Source: Oncomelania hupensis
Lineage: Eukaryota > Mollusca > Gastropoda > Littorinimorpha > Pomatiopsidae
Assembly (NCBI GenBank): GCA_036898135.1
Contig: CM072511.1
Span: 32,385,686 to 32,449,685, forward strand
Direction of reading: 5' to 3'
DNA: 64,000 bases
Positions 47,333 to 59,165 of the stretch are shown one piece after another. The position numbers and the translations under genes are program-made. Positions within the stretch are counted from its first letter, which is position 1. The number at the start of each line of letters is the position of its first letter. Below the pieces are notes generated by a model. The model did not search any database and was not told the DNA's origin. It worked only from the letters and a program-made list of their open reading frames with translations.

Positions 47333-49282
47333 ATAACTAGTTAAAGTTATTATTACGACTGCTACTACTATAATGAAGCATATAAATTAAAAATTGCTAT
47401 TAAGCTTCAGTACAGATGAGAGGGATCAAAGTACTAGTGGAACATTATGGGATGGATTAGCCTCAGTGGAGCCAACTGTACTTACTATTCATCCTAGAAT
47501 CTACAGACTGGAAAACGGCGGCTGCTGGCATCAATGATCGTTTAATAATTTGCTAACAGGTTCCTTCTAAAAGTCCACTTTTGTATTTCCAGATAATGTT
47601 ATCTGGAATGGCATTAGTTGGAACGAGACAAATGTCGGTCTGTCGGTAAGTCGAAGTGGTACATCGGTTTCCAAACAGGTTTTGCGCTGTACCTCAAAAT
47701 TGGCTTACCGATTTTGATACTTTTTTTTAAAAGGTGTACATAGTTCAGATATGACCAATGGGATCGTATTTTCATTTTTTTCTTGACAGTAAATATAAAA
47801 ATTAAAACTTTTAGAAGTGTGTTTTTTTTCCAGCTATATATGTGAGTTTATGGAAATAAATTTGAATGGCTTGCCAGCTTGTTATGATTTGAAACAACAA
47901 GATCTGGCCTGATTTGTTTTTTAAAAGTGTCTAAAATTCTAAGCAGTATTGAGTTCCGACGTTATTAGAAAGAATGGCATGCGAGGGGAGGGTGTTGGAT
48001 GCACTCGTGTAAGCTATACATCACAGAAACATCTCCACATACCACTTTACCAAAGTTACACATTTGCTCGAATACGTTCATCATGATGAAGGAATGAAGG
48101 AATGAAATGTAAAGCACACAATACTAACAATATCTCTCACGTCCAAGGGCATGATCGCAAATCTAAATTAAGATGGTGTTCAGACATGACACACTTTGAA
48201 TTTATTATTCTGATCCAACGTTTTCTATCAAGAATGTAATTTAATAACAAAACTATGATTTATGATAAAGTTATAGAAAAAAATAGTACTGATAAATAAA
48301 GAGGGTAGGGAGGTAAAATGTCCCATCCCTCAGACGGAAATTAGTAAGGGCACAGCTTTGACATAAAACTGAATAGTAAATTACAGCGCAAATTACAGGG
48401 CTGAGTTGAAGATGAGTTTTGTCTGTTCCTGTGTCGAGCCTTCTGGAGGCCAGATGGGCAATGCGCGGAACGCGAAGACGTAGAAACGCGTGACAGTCAT
48501 ATTCATTACTCTGCACATGTCCGTTACGGTATCGGCACACCGATCCCCGTGCTAAACTGTAACCGAGACTTTCATCTCGGAGAATTTTGTGAAGATTTAC
48601 GATACTTTGCGATTACATCTTTTAAATCTTTTTTTTTTAGCCTAAGGGTGTCAAAACAGACATTGACGTGCTCACATACTCCGTTTATACATTTCACTAC
48701 CTACTTAAACCATTTTAACCTGACATTTTTTTGGGGGGTCGTTAAACTGACATTCATTCTTTATTTCAAAATAAATAAATAAATAAATAAACAAGAAAAG
48801 AATGCATACAAATACAACTAAATAAAGTAGTACTATATATTAAAAACAACAACAACAACAACAACAGAACGGTGGATTTTAATATATATTTTTTAGTTCA
48901 GACCGAATCAAACCTACGTTAAGTTTCACAATCATTCCTAAACTGCATGTTGTGACCTGTGCACTTCACTGCACAGGGACGATTAGTTGCGCATCGTATA
49001 GTTGATACGGGTCACGAGCAGCAGGTGCGCACAATGATTGGTCAATATTTTTTGACCCGGAAGTTTCTAGTGTCTCCGGTTTCCGGTCGCCCCGGTGTGA
49101 CCTTGCTGGAACGAAAGTTGATGATACTCTTAGCCTTTCCTTCTTCAAACAGTTGTGTGTTGGCAAGGAAAACATTCCATGCGTCTGCTTTTTTTCTTTT
49201 TGTGAGAAAAGAATATTTACGACTATTTAATCTACAAAAATAACTATGAGATAAAGTGTAACATTATTTTGTTACATGAAAC

Positions 49283-49552
49283 AATAAATAAATAAATAAA
49301 TAAATTAATTAATTAAGAAGCAGAAAAAGAAGAAGAAGCAGAAGAAGAAGAAGAAGAAGAAGAAGAAGAAGAAGAAGAAGAAGAAGAAGAAGAAGAAGAA
49401 AAAGGAGGAGGAGGAAGAGGAGGAGGAGAAGAAGAAGAAGAAGAAGAAGAAGAACAACAACAACAACAACAACAACACAACAATAATAAAGCCACGTTCG
49501 CTCGAAACATTAGTACGCATAGTTATAGCCTACGTATATCGCATATAACAAA

Positions 49553-49591
<39 letters not shown>

Positions 49592-49625
49592 ATTAATTAA
49601 TTAATTAATTAATTAATTAATACGG
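49283..49625. repeat. AAAT, GAA/GGA, CAA and TTAA arrays
   Basis: (AAAT)n at 49283, a long GAA/GGA purine run at 49315-49453, CAA to 49480, then AAAT and TTAA at 49548-49622. Confidence 0.92.
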
Positions 49626-49644
49626 CATACGACAGGTCGTCAAC

Positions 49645-49915
49645 TCGGGGGTTCAGTAAATTAGAGTATAGGCTCAGCGTCCCCTGCGTGGGATGTCCAG
49701 ACAGCTATAATAAATTATAGTAAGCTGTCTGGGATGTATTTATTTTAAAATGACCGGCTGGTGGAGCGCCTTCAGTGTTACCACTGGGGTTGTTTCGGCA
49801 GATCTTTTATGCGGATCAGGGGTGAGTCCTCTTTCAGCGAAGTTGTGGTCTTGATTTTGTGGTCCTGATGCGGCGTTTTGCAGTCCGCTGGACCCCGTAA
49901 GCAATGAATAACTAA
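49645..49915 (+). mobile_element. Retroposon family R fragment with micro-hairpin insertion
   Basis: Body segment from CTCGGGGGTTCAGTAAATTA to CAGTCCGCTGGACC. Diverged, with a rearranged stretch near 49823-49865. A 33-bp palindrome interrupts it at 49697-49729. Confidence 0.72.
49697..49729. mobile_element. 33-bp palindromic micro-insertion with 8-bp TSD
   Basis: CAGACAGCT near one end and AGCTGTCTG overlapping the other flank one AT-rich core. Flanked by TGGGATGT at 49689-49696 and 49730-49737. Other copies of the host retroposon have one uninterrupted GGGATGTCTTTATTG at this place. Confidence 0.75.
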
Positions 49916-50479
49916 CAAAGGTCGTCAAGTCAAGAAGAAAGAGGAGGAGAAGGAAGGAGAGGTGGAGTAGGAAGAGAACGACAGAAGGCGTTAATGAATT
50001 AAGAACATAAGGAATGAACTAATGAACGAATGCAGGAATAAATAAATGAGTGAATGAATGCTAGCGTGATAATACATCAATAATAATAACGTATTTTATA
50101 TAGCGCAAAATCAGACAAAATGTTTGCTTAATTAAAGCTCATTTCTCACACGTTCACGCGAGCCAACGGCTAAAACACAAAATTGTATAAGAAAAGGGAA
50201 GCAAAATACAGGCGCGCGCGCACCCACCCACACCCACACACAAAAACATCCCACCCCCACAAACACAAACTGACACTAAATGAACGAATAAATAAAGAAG
50301 ATAGAAACAAATGAAACATGGTCTAAAGAAGGTTGTTAGGATAATATCAATGAATGGTAGGATCTTCCCTGTCCCTGCCAACACACGGGGGAAAAACGTT
50401 GGTATTTCACTTCTCGGCGTGAAATGTTCAAGGGAACACCGCCCACCACTCTCCTCCCCCGCTTTCACCCACAGAATTA

Positions 50480-50493
50480 GAGAGAGAAAGAGA

Positions 50494-50585
<92 letters not shown>
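50480..50585. repeat. (GA)n microsatellite
   Basis: About 50 units. Confidence 0.95.
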
Positions 50586-50587
<2 letters not shown>

Positions 50588-50988
50588 AAAAGCAGTACAC
50601 AATTTTCAGATCTGTTCTAATAAAGAAATTCCGGTTGTTCACACGCAGCAAGATCACAGGAACAGGCGGTCCAGGCCTCAGCTGACTTGACATACGCAAA
50701 GAAAGACCCACAGCAGGTGAAGTCTTAAACAAAAACTAAGAAATAAAATTTTAATTCACTCCTGCTCCCACCTCCACACCCCCACCCCGCCCTTTTACCC
50801 TCTTTTTTCTCTCGCACCCATCACCCCACCCCACACTCGCGCATCCATCCCTCCTCCACTCTCTCACCATCCCCTATCCTTCACTTTCGCGCGCCCTCCC
50901 CCTCCCCCTCTCTCTCTCTTTCTCTCTCTCGCGCGCACTTCCTCTCCCCCTCCGTTTAATTCTTTCTGTCTGTTTGTCTATCTGTTTA

Positions 50989-51020
<32 letters not shown>

Positions 51021-51149
51021 ACTCCTACTCAAACCGATTTCCGAACACCGCACAGTGGAGCACGCACGAGCAGACTTATATAGACAGACACACACACATA
51101 CACAATACTACACACACTCAAACGCACACACACCAAAATACACACACAC

Positions 51150-51475
51150 GCACACACATTTGCAAAACATCAGAACTGGGTTTATTTAAGAATGCAGGAA
51201 TCGGAAAGTTGGTTTTTTTCGACGGAAGAGCGCAACATTCATCTAAAAATTTAAGAATCTGATACAACAGGGAACGAAATAGGTCGACTGTTCTGCAGAA
51301 TTTGCCCTAAATGTGGCTGGTATTTTCTCTCCCGGATAGAGCACTCCCTTGTACTTAAAACACTCTCATGCACTACAACTGCACTCCCATTCACTTCAAA
51401 AGCAATCCCGTGTACTTAGAAAAAAGTAAGGTCCTGGAAAAAAAAGTGGGGTACTAGCAAATGAACCCATTAGTA
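51150..51475. repeat. Dispersed repeat, copy 2
   Basis: Same order of segments as 27950-28315: AATGCAGGAATCGGAAAGT, GGATAGAGCACTCCC, CACTACAACTGCACTCCCAT, GGTCCTGGAAAAAA. Both copies follow a CA-rich run. Confidence 0.65.
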
Positions 51476-51489
51476 TGTTCGTTCGTCAT

Positions 51490-51785
51490 ATGAAAGGCGC
51501 CTTAGAAGGATCAAGGCGCTGGCCGATACAGGATCTAACACAAACCGCCCAAGACGCCCACCCGCAGCCTTTGGGCGCATGGTCTGACGCCCGGACAACT
51601 GAGCACAATCCTGGGCAGCCAGGGATGGGGGAGAAGGACCAAGTGCATGCTGGGTGTGTTCTTGTTACCGGCACTCACCCGTCTAGGACATGAGCGTCAG
51701 GATCTTTAAAGTCCGTTATGATGGAATGTATGCGACACACAGACTAGACCTCGGTTTATACTCTCATCCGAGTAGCTAAGAAAAG
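51490..51785 (-). mobile_element. SINE family 2 copy, headless
   Basis: Minus-strand body with the ACCGAGGTCTAGTCTGTGTG and GACTTTAAAGATCCTGACGC segments. Its 3' half (CAGCGCCTTGATCC end) differs from that of the 63423 copy, so it may be a longer subfamily shared with 41770. Confidence 0.7.
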
Positions 51786-51855
51786 CAAGGTCTGGTAAAC
51801 GTTGTGTACGTTTATGCAACTGCACACACACACACGACACCCCCCCCCACACACA

Positions 51856-51857
<2 letters not shown>

Positions 51858-51924
<67 letters not shown>
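51858..51924. repeat. (CT)n microsatellite
   Basis: About 33 units after a CA run. Confidence 0.95.
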
Positions 51925-51926
<2 letters not shown>

Positions 51927-52494
51927 TCTCTTTTTCTTATACACCCAGATGCTCGCGTGCGGCCTTTTTCGTTCCGGTCACAGCATGTCGTAATGTTTTT
52001 CTTTAAAAAAAAAAAAAAAAAAAACAGAAGAAGAAGAAGAAGAAAACGCCAGGTTATTTATGGCACTTAAATGGATTTGATTAAGAAAGGCGTACTTTGA
52101 TTCCTACCTCCACCCCCCCCCCTTTCTAATTACTCTAAAATAAGATAAGCTGAGAAGTTCTGTACATGTTGTGGCTTCAAAAACCTCCAATGCTTAAGAT
52201 AAAGCGCGTAATTAATTATTACAAAGTAGCAATATTAACTGGTTTTCAATTAGACCAGTCGATGAATTAGAATATCATCAGCTCTTCTCTTTTAACATAC
52301 TACTCGATACACAAACATGCAGATTGTTTTCTGTTGTGCTATTAAAGACATTTATATTTGGTGGTAATTAGGACTGTGAATTATAGTAATCGACATAAAA
52401 AGGACTGTGAATTATAAATTACCAAACAAATAAACAAGAAAAGAAAAAAAAACAAAAGCAAATAACTAAATGACTGTAAATGATAAAAATAAAA

Positions 52495-52545
<51 letters not shown>

Positions 52546-52548
52546 ATA
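52495..52548. repeat. (AAAT)n microsatellite just 3' of bHLH exon 2
   Basis: About 13 units, 20 bp beyond the exon donor. Confidence 0.95.
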
Positions 52549-52568
52549 CGGGCACTGTTTCTACTCAC

Positions 52569-53412
52569 AGGTTTATTTCTGGAGGCGCTGAGGCAGAAGG
52601 TGCAGACGGGTTTGGGCATATTGTCAGGCCCCACACCGTGTCCACCCGGCCCTCGCAGCATGGCCTGATGCTTGATGCACGGTTGATCCATGCCCTCGGC
52701 ACCCACCATAAGCACCGTGGAGAGGTGCGCTATATAGGAAGCCGCGAGGCGGAGAGTTTCAATCTTGGACAGTTTTCTATCTGCCGGCTCCGTAGGGATC
52801 AGTGTCCTGAGCGTGATGAAGGCAGTGTTGACGCTGTGTGTTCGATCCCTCTCCCGAGCGTTGGCGGAGTTTCTGGGCGGAGCCGCGTTCTTCATCTGCA
52901 GGTTCCCGTGCATGTCGTAGTGCATCACGGGCGTCGACGAGCCGTTGCTGCTGCCGTTGCTGTTGTTGTCAGCCGGTGAACGCGATTCCATCATCATGGT
53001 GGTCGTCTGTGTCGGTGTGGAAGAATGGTGGAGATAAGTCTGATGTCCCCTTCCGTCGTACGATGACAGCAAGGACTCGGTAGACAAAATTCCTACGCCG
53101 CCAGCAGCGGAAGTTTTCCCTTTAACAGACCCTTTGCTACACTGCTTCCTCTTTTTAGACGGTACGGGCTGTTGTTGTTGCTGCTGTTGCTGGAGATGCT
53201 GCTGCTGCACCTGAGGATGCTGTTCCTCTAACCCTGCTAGTGTGGACACTGAGGTGGCCTTTGTTGCCCAAGTGACAGGAGCGCTGCTGGCGACGGAGAA
53301 GGAAGATAGGAGAGGCGGTGGCGGTGGTGGCTGTGTTGAGGATGCAGCTGTTGCCAGACCGTTCAGAGCTGCATGATGATACACACTCGCTACCTCTGTG
53401 ACCACTGGGGGG
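52569..53412 (-). CDS. bHLH gene exon 2 (bHLH domain)
   Basis: The acceptor tctctggtgtag precedes one base that completes a Ser codon, then [13 protein letters not shown]. It holds a Pro run, a Gln run (about QQQQQQQQ), KKRKQ, Asn/Ser/Gly stretches, the bHLH and [11 protein letters not shown]. The donor gtgagt follows codon P. Reading on would run into an AAAT repeat (52495-52548) and give an implausible LFIY-repeat tail, so splicing or a missed last exon is more likely. Confidence 0.88.
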
Positions 53413-54843
53413 CTACACCAGAGACAATATATATATATGGAATAAACCTTAAAACAGGATGTGATAAACACAGGTACAATTATACAACAGGTTTACAGTT
53501 GTAAAACTTCCCGATTGCCTTCGCGAGCTTCATATTTTCCGTCGTTTCAAAAACAACGGTAGAGTCTTTATTGTATTGCGAAAGAAAAAGAAAAAATGCC
53601 AAGTATTCGTCAAAGTCATACGCAACACAATGCTACAATCACTATCCTTGCCTAAAAGATTCTGGAAAGTATTTAAGCCAGGAGCAGATTTGTTCCATTA
53701 GGTAACTTGTTTTGTTCTTCATAGTTACTACTCTTTTACTAAAATTGAATTGTCTGGTGTTGGTATAACATTGGTTATTGAAAAGAACCTCGTGTTACTT
53801 TTAAAACGTTATCAGGTAGTCTTTTTTTATGTTCTTAGCTTAAATTGTCATTACCTCGTCTTAAATTTTTATTCCTGTGGCGAGAAGATCGTAAGAGGTG
53901 AAATATATCTATAATACAGCTTCGTTTCATTATATTTTGTCTTCTTCTTCTTCAGCATAAAGTTATTCTTTATTCTAATATTACATCACGTCTTCCTAAT
54001 TGGCATTGTTCGGGTATAGGCATCAAATGCAGAGCTTTCTGACTTAAAATTCATCCAAGACTTACTAATAACAATTTATTTATAAAGCGCTAAAATCAAA
54101 CATTTCTGTCGGCTCAAAGAGCGTACGTAAGAAGTAAAATAACGCACAGTTAAAATAAAATAAAACATATATCTATATATTATTTCATGATTTCTTTTAT
54201 TTTTATATAACAAAATTGCAAACAAAGTATAATCCAAAAACACGCAGTACACACTCACCGCACAGACTGACACACACACGCACACACACATACACAAGTA
54301 CACATATGTTATCTTAGAGTACATAAAAACAATACAACACCTAAAACCAGGCAACTTCAAATAAATAATACACATGAAAGTAAGCAAGCAATGAAATAAC
54401 TTGTGATCTTTGAAAAACGAAAGATGAATGAATGTCTCGAAACAAAGAAGGGAGCCAAACAAATTAATAAATTAAAAACACTACACACTAACATTAACAA
54501 CAACAAAAATAAATCAATAAACAAAACAAAATAAACAATAAACATAAGTAAAAAAATAAATCAATAAATCAATCTAAAAATAAATAAATACATGTACCTA
54601 CCTCTCTCGGACGGCGTGACCAGTCATACGGTTTCCATGGACACTGGAATCTGCACTATCCCTTTGAAAAGCTCGGTACACTGCTGATGTACCCCCGTAC
54701 ACACCACTGTCCTTTACATCACCTCCACCGTTGCTTTGACACTGCAATGATGACGGCGACGACGAGGACGTCGATGAAGTCGGAGATGAAGTTAGATGTT
54801 TTCTCTTCGAGTGACCACCTGCCTTTCTTTTACCGTCCCCCAT
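52569..54843 (-). CDS. bHLH transcription factor, scleraxis/paraxis (SCX/TCF15) type
   Basis: Class II bHLH regulator. Family members act in the nucleus as heterodimers with E-proteins on E-boxes in mesoderm, muscle and connective tissue (family knowledge). Exons 54602-54843 and 52569-53412 join as AG+C (phase 2) to give 362 residues. The bHLH lies at about residues 261-313 (genomic 52716-52874): basic region [15 protein letters not shown], loop [14 protein letters not shown], helix 2 [11 protein letters not shown]. This wording is typical of SCX/TCF15 rather than Twist or Hand, as is the CTFCLS motif at about 351. The N-terminus is much longer than in vertebrate paralogues and has Pro, Gln and Ser/Asn-Gly runs. 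The second exon may splice at gtgagt (52568) to a short last exon not found here. SCX and TCF15 cannot be told apart, so no symbol is given. Confidence 0.88.
54602..54843 (-). CDS. bHLH gene exon 1 (N-terminal Ser/Lys-rich)
   Basis: Starts at the ATG at 54843 ([10 protein letters not shown]). An in-frame TTG two codons upstream is not needed as a start. It encodes 80 residues plus two bases, with a basic patch ([13 protein letters not shown]) that could act in nuclear import, then a Ser/Thr/Pro run. The donor is gtaggt. No homology is recognised in this exon alone; the link rests on matching splice phase, strand and distance. Confidence 0.7.
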
Positions 54844-55480
54844 GGACAAGGACTGGCCACTGCATTAGTAAGTGACCGGCCGCGGACAGACTAGTTATCT
54901 TGATAACCCTATCCACGCGATGAGCGCTCACGCGTTTGAAAACAAAGCACACATGTTGAAGAAGATGCAACTGATTTTAAAGATCCCGAGGTCTACACAC
55001 CTGTGGGTCAAAAATATGGAATAATATTGCCACCGCTACTTAACACGTCCTATGACAAGATGTCTTTGCCTGCCACAGCACACAATTGAACTGCAGGTCT
55101 TCTTTACTCGATTATGACATAGGCAAACTCTCCACTGTCCACTGGCAGCTTGCAACCAAGTTTGCAATTGATGATACTATCACGTTTCACAGTACATCCC
55201 TGCAGAATCTGGGGAAAAAATACACAATTGTATAATTATTATTATCATCACAGCTTTCTCGTTTATTTCATTGTTTAACTATTCTATGGAGTCTGCAACA
55301 AATTTTAACTTTAAGTTTTACTGTGTTAGTGTTATATTATTAACTAAATCTATTTCGGTAATCGCAAAACTATGTCACTACTGTCTTATCCTTTGGTTTA
55401 TGTAATCTTCGTAGAATGTCGACATTCTAAATTTTCTGTTAAATAAAACAGACTGAAAGTGTATCAAGTTGCTTAGCTGC
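54844..55480. other. Upstream of bHLH gene
   Basis: Presumed 5' UTR and promoter. Holds E-box-like CACGCG and CAACTG cores; no TATA box can be placed confidently. Confidence 0.4.
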
Positions 55481-55490
55481 TGATAGCAAC

Positions 55491-55722
55491 TATCCTATCC
55501 TATCCTCCTATCCTATCCTGTCCCGTAACCCGAAGGTCGTAGGGGCACCACAGATGATCGTTTAACCAGCATACTCCATCTTTCTCTGTCCTCAGCAGCA
55601 CTGATGGCTTCGCTCAGTGTCAAACCAGTCCATTCTCGAATGTTGTCCTCCCACCTCTTTTTCGGTCTCCCTCTTCTTCTACCTCCTTGCACTGTGCCTT
55701 GCAGAATAGTCTTTGCAAGGCT
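55491..55722 (-). mobile_element. 5'-truncated LINE tail with 10-bp TSD
   Basis: Minus-strand copy of the last about 230 bp (AKTILQGTVQGG, KKRWEDNIREWTGLTLSEA), with a duplicated CTATCC tail. Flanked by TGATAGCAAC at 55481-55490 and 55723-55732. The frame is intact, so it is a recent insertion. Confidence 0.85.
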
Positions 55723-55825
55723 TGATAGCAACATCCATCCAAAATAAATGCCGAGAACTGAAGAACACAATGATGACAGCTCCTTTCTTCTTCTTCCTTG
55801 CCTTAGTACTGAGAATGAGCGCGAG

Positions 55826-55829
<4 letters not shown>

Positions 55830-55895
<66 letters not shown>
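55830..55895. repeat. (GA)n microsatellite
   Basis: About 33 units. Confidence 0.95.
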
Positions 55896-55897
<2 letters not shown>

Positions 55898-56407
55898 TAT
55901 ATCATACAGCGTAACTAAGACAACACAAGGCTTTCTTTCTCTACGAGCTTGGGAGAGGGCGAAGGTCTTGTTTTGTCTTTGCTGCGCTGTATAAAACCGT
56001 ATTAGATTTCGGTTCAAGGTTCTTCTTGCCTCTTCTGACCAGATTCTCTTACAAAGAGCCCAAGATATCCCATGTCCTTGCAGCGTACTACCACCCCTAT
56101 CCGTGTCTCCGCGAGTGGTCAAGCAGTGCTGACCACCGATTGGACAGAACAACCACACGTCTACAAGGGGAAGACTAGTTATTCTGTGAAGCAGTAAGTG
56201 GACGACGGGAACTGCTTCCGGTCTTCACAGCAGTGCGTCATGAAGCGACGATTATAAAATATCCTATTAACTTAGATAGAAAACAAAAGCGAATTCTTAG
56301 GAGCACGCAATTAGACAGCCTTCAAAGACGTACTAAATATGGTACTAAAGAAGCCCTTTATAATACTATTTCTATACAACTACATGACGTCTTGGTGTTA
56401 GCTTATT

Positions 56408-56460
<53 letters not shown>

Positions 56461-56501
56461 TTACTATCAACAACAACAACCAGAAGAAGAAGAAGATGAT
56501 G

Positions 56502-56551
<50 letters not shown>

Positions 56552-56619
56552 TAATAATAATCATAATCATCATCATCATCATCATCGCCAGCATCATTAT
56601 CATCATCATCATCATCATC

Positions 56620-56711
<92 letters not shown>
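56408..56711. repeat. Large compound trinucleotide array
   Basis: CTA, CAA, AGA, GAT, AAT, ATC and again AAT units in series over 300 bp. Confidence 0.93.
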
Positions 56712-58883
56712 TGTATGTATAACTATGTGTTAGCTATTTAAGCCGAATGGTTTTTAGCAAGCGCATTATTCTATTGTAGATGGAATACGGTTCTTCCGAC
56801 TCCCGTGTAACCTGATAAATGAACAAATAAAGAAATAAAATAATGAAGTACATAAATTACAAAAAATAAAATAAAATAAATAAATGCATACATTAAACAT
56901 AAATGTGTAAATAAAGAAACCAAAATAATCACGCAATTACAAATGCGGTAGAATTATCTATTGAATTTGAAACACAGCTACAGATTACTTAAATCCTTAA
57001 AGTTAATATCATTTACAATCTTTACGTAGGCCTACACGTATTAATTTGGAAATGGTCATTACAAATCACCCAAACTTAGAGTCGTAGATTTGGCTTTAGT
57101 AGACTAGATTAAATGCTCGATGTATGTGTGACCTAAAGGACGTTTCATCTTTCTGTCTGCTTATTAATTATTAATTGTTTTGTTTGTTTATTTTTATTAG
57201 ACTGTCCAAATTTTTCAAATCAAAAATGTTATTTTGTATAGTGTTTTTTTTTTTAAATTAGAAAATAGTTTACATATGTATAGCTTTAAAGTATGCACTG
57301 TTGAAGGCAAGGTAGAACGATTCACATAGAAGTAGTGACGACGGGACGACTTAGGTCTCAGTGGGGCTTATGTCTAATTAGTGACCGACATCTAACGTTG
57401 CCGAGGAAGGCAAGGCAAGCGATAATTAGCCTAGCGGGGAGGCCGGCGATAGCGACGACGTTGTTGACGATAACGAGAAAAGTGACGACGATAACAACGA
57501 AAGTTATCCAATGTGACAGCATCCAGCGATCTGCGATATTTCAAAAGCACTATCACTGTTCACTCCAATTACAAATGACGACTTCCATTTCATTAGTAAT
57601 AAGTACTTATAATAGTTTGGACGACAGCGGACCCGTACAGAGAAAGAGTCTTGACTTTTACAGCACTACCATTACTTGTATTATAGGCCCTTCTCCGCTT
57701 GCTTTCAGACACATTTTCCCCAGACTATCTGGGTGAAAGTGATTCCGGATCAACCGATCTCAAGAGAAACAATGACGGAGATAAGGTCTGAGAGTCAGTT
57801 TCGTGTAACCGATCAGACATTGCACGTGCACCGTATCCCCGGTGACGAGCACATGTCTGCAATCTGCCGTGGTTCATTTAATCTGTCCTTGTTGATTTTA
57901 ACGGCCATGGCACTGTGGTTCGTTTGATTTTTTTTTGGTTTTGCCCCCCTTCTCCTGGCGCCTCAAAAGGCACTAAAAACATAAATTACGAATTTTTAAA
58001 TCCAAAAAAATAAAATTAAATTAAGTAAAACGAAGCAGAAAACAACGATGTGATTTTATTTTGCTTAAAAATAAAATAAAATAAAATACAGGAAAAAAAT
58101 ATAATAAAATATTTTACAATAAAATACAACATTTTAAAATAAAATTAAATATTTTTTTTTTAATAAAATAAAATAAAATTAAAATAAAATGCAGGAGAGA
58201 AATGTTCCTTGCTTTTTGTTTGCTTGCTTTTGTTTCTGCTACTTACTACTAACGAAAATAAACAATACAAAATATTCATACTTCACTGGGTCACATACTT
58301 TTCTTTTCAGCTTTAAATGAATATGACGAGAAAAAGATTAAGAAACAATCTTTAATAATCGCACAATAAATGAATAATTGGGCATTGCAATAAAATTGAT
58401 ATAAATAAATACCTTATATAGAATGAATAAATACGAATACGAATCTTTGGGTAAGACAATGAAAATAAACCACTAAATAAATAAATAATAAATAACTCAA
58501 CCAAGCATAAACAAATAAAGACGCTTAAGATGTAAATTGAAACAATGACAACATGACTCTTCTGAAATGTTATTAAAACTCAACCATCTTTTATTTTTTA
58601 AAAAAATGTGAAGACTGATTGAAAAAAAAAGTTATACCAACTATATTTAGACCGAAAGATTGTCCGCCCTTACTGATGGTATTGGATGCTATCTTCTACA
58701 ATTTTCAAGACTACAAACGTGCTTTCTTTCTGTCATATAATGTCGATGCTCCTGCCTTTATAGCACATGTGTGCGTCACGAGGGTGTGTTTGCAGAATAA
58801 GAGTGTGATTAACATGTTATTGTCTATGTTGGTGTCTGTGCTTTGAGAACGATTACATTTAAAACGAAAAAGCGCATATATAG

Positions 58884-58887
<4 letters not shown>
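56712..58887. other. Gene-free AT-rich DNA
   Basis: AAAAT-type low complexity at 57990-58195 and AAAT runs. The frame at 57335-57736 shows no domain. Confidence 0.45.
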
Positions 58888-58926
<39 letters not shown>

Positions 58927-58935
58927 CATCATCAA

Positions 58936-59008
<73 letters not shown>

Positions 59009-59019
59009 TTCTTCTTCTT

Positions 59020-59050
<31 letters not shown>

Positions 59051-59080
59051 AGATAATGATGACGATGATGATGATGATGA

Positions 59081-59163
<83 letters not shown>

Positions 59164-59165
59164 GC
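58888..59165. repeat. Large compound trinucleotide array
   Basis: TTA, TCA, TTC, GAT and TTA units in series over 278 bp, nearly symmetrical in order. Confidence 0.93.

Larger units (their letters stand above)
46441..49282. other. Gene-free; dispersed repeat at 47600-47960
   Basis: GTCGGTCTGTCGGTAAGTCG and CGATTTTGATACTTTTTTTT resemble the 30.0-30.3 kb repeat. Nothing else recognised. Confidence 0.45.

Noticed and set aside
50154..50732. 192-codon minus frame
   Set aside because: Its centre is a (GA)n repeat read as SLSLSL, and the flanks show no domain or splice support.
57335..57736. 133-codon plus frame
   Set aside because: Low-complexity Thr/Ile stretches, no motif, no promoter or splice signals I can defend.
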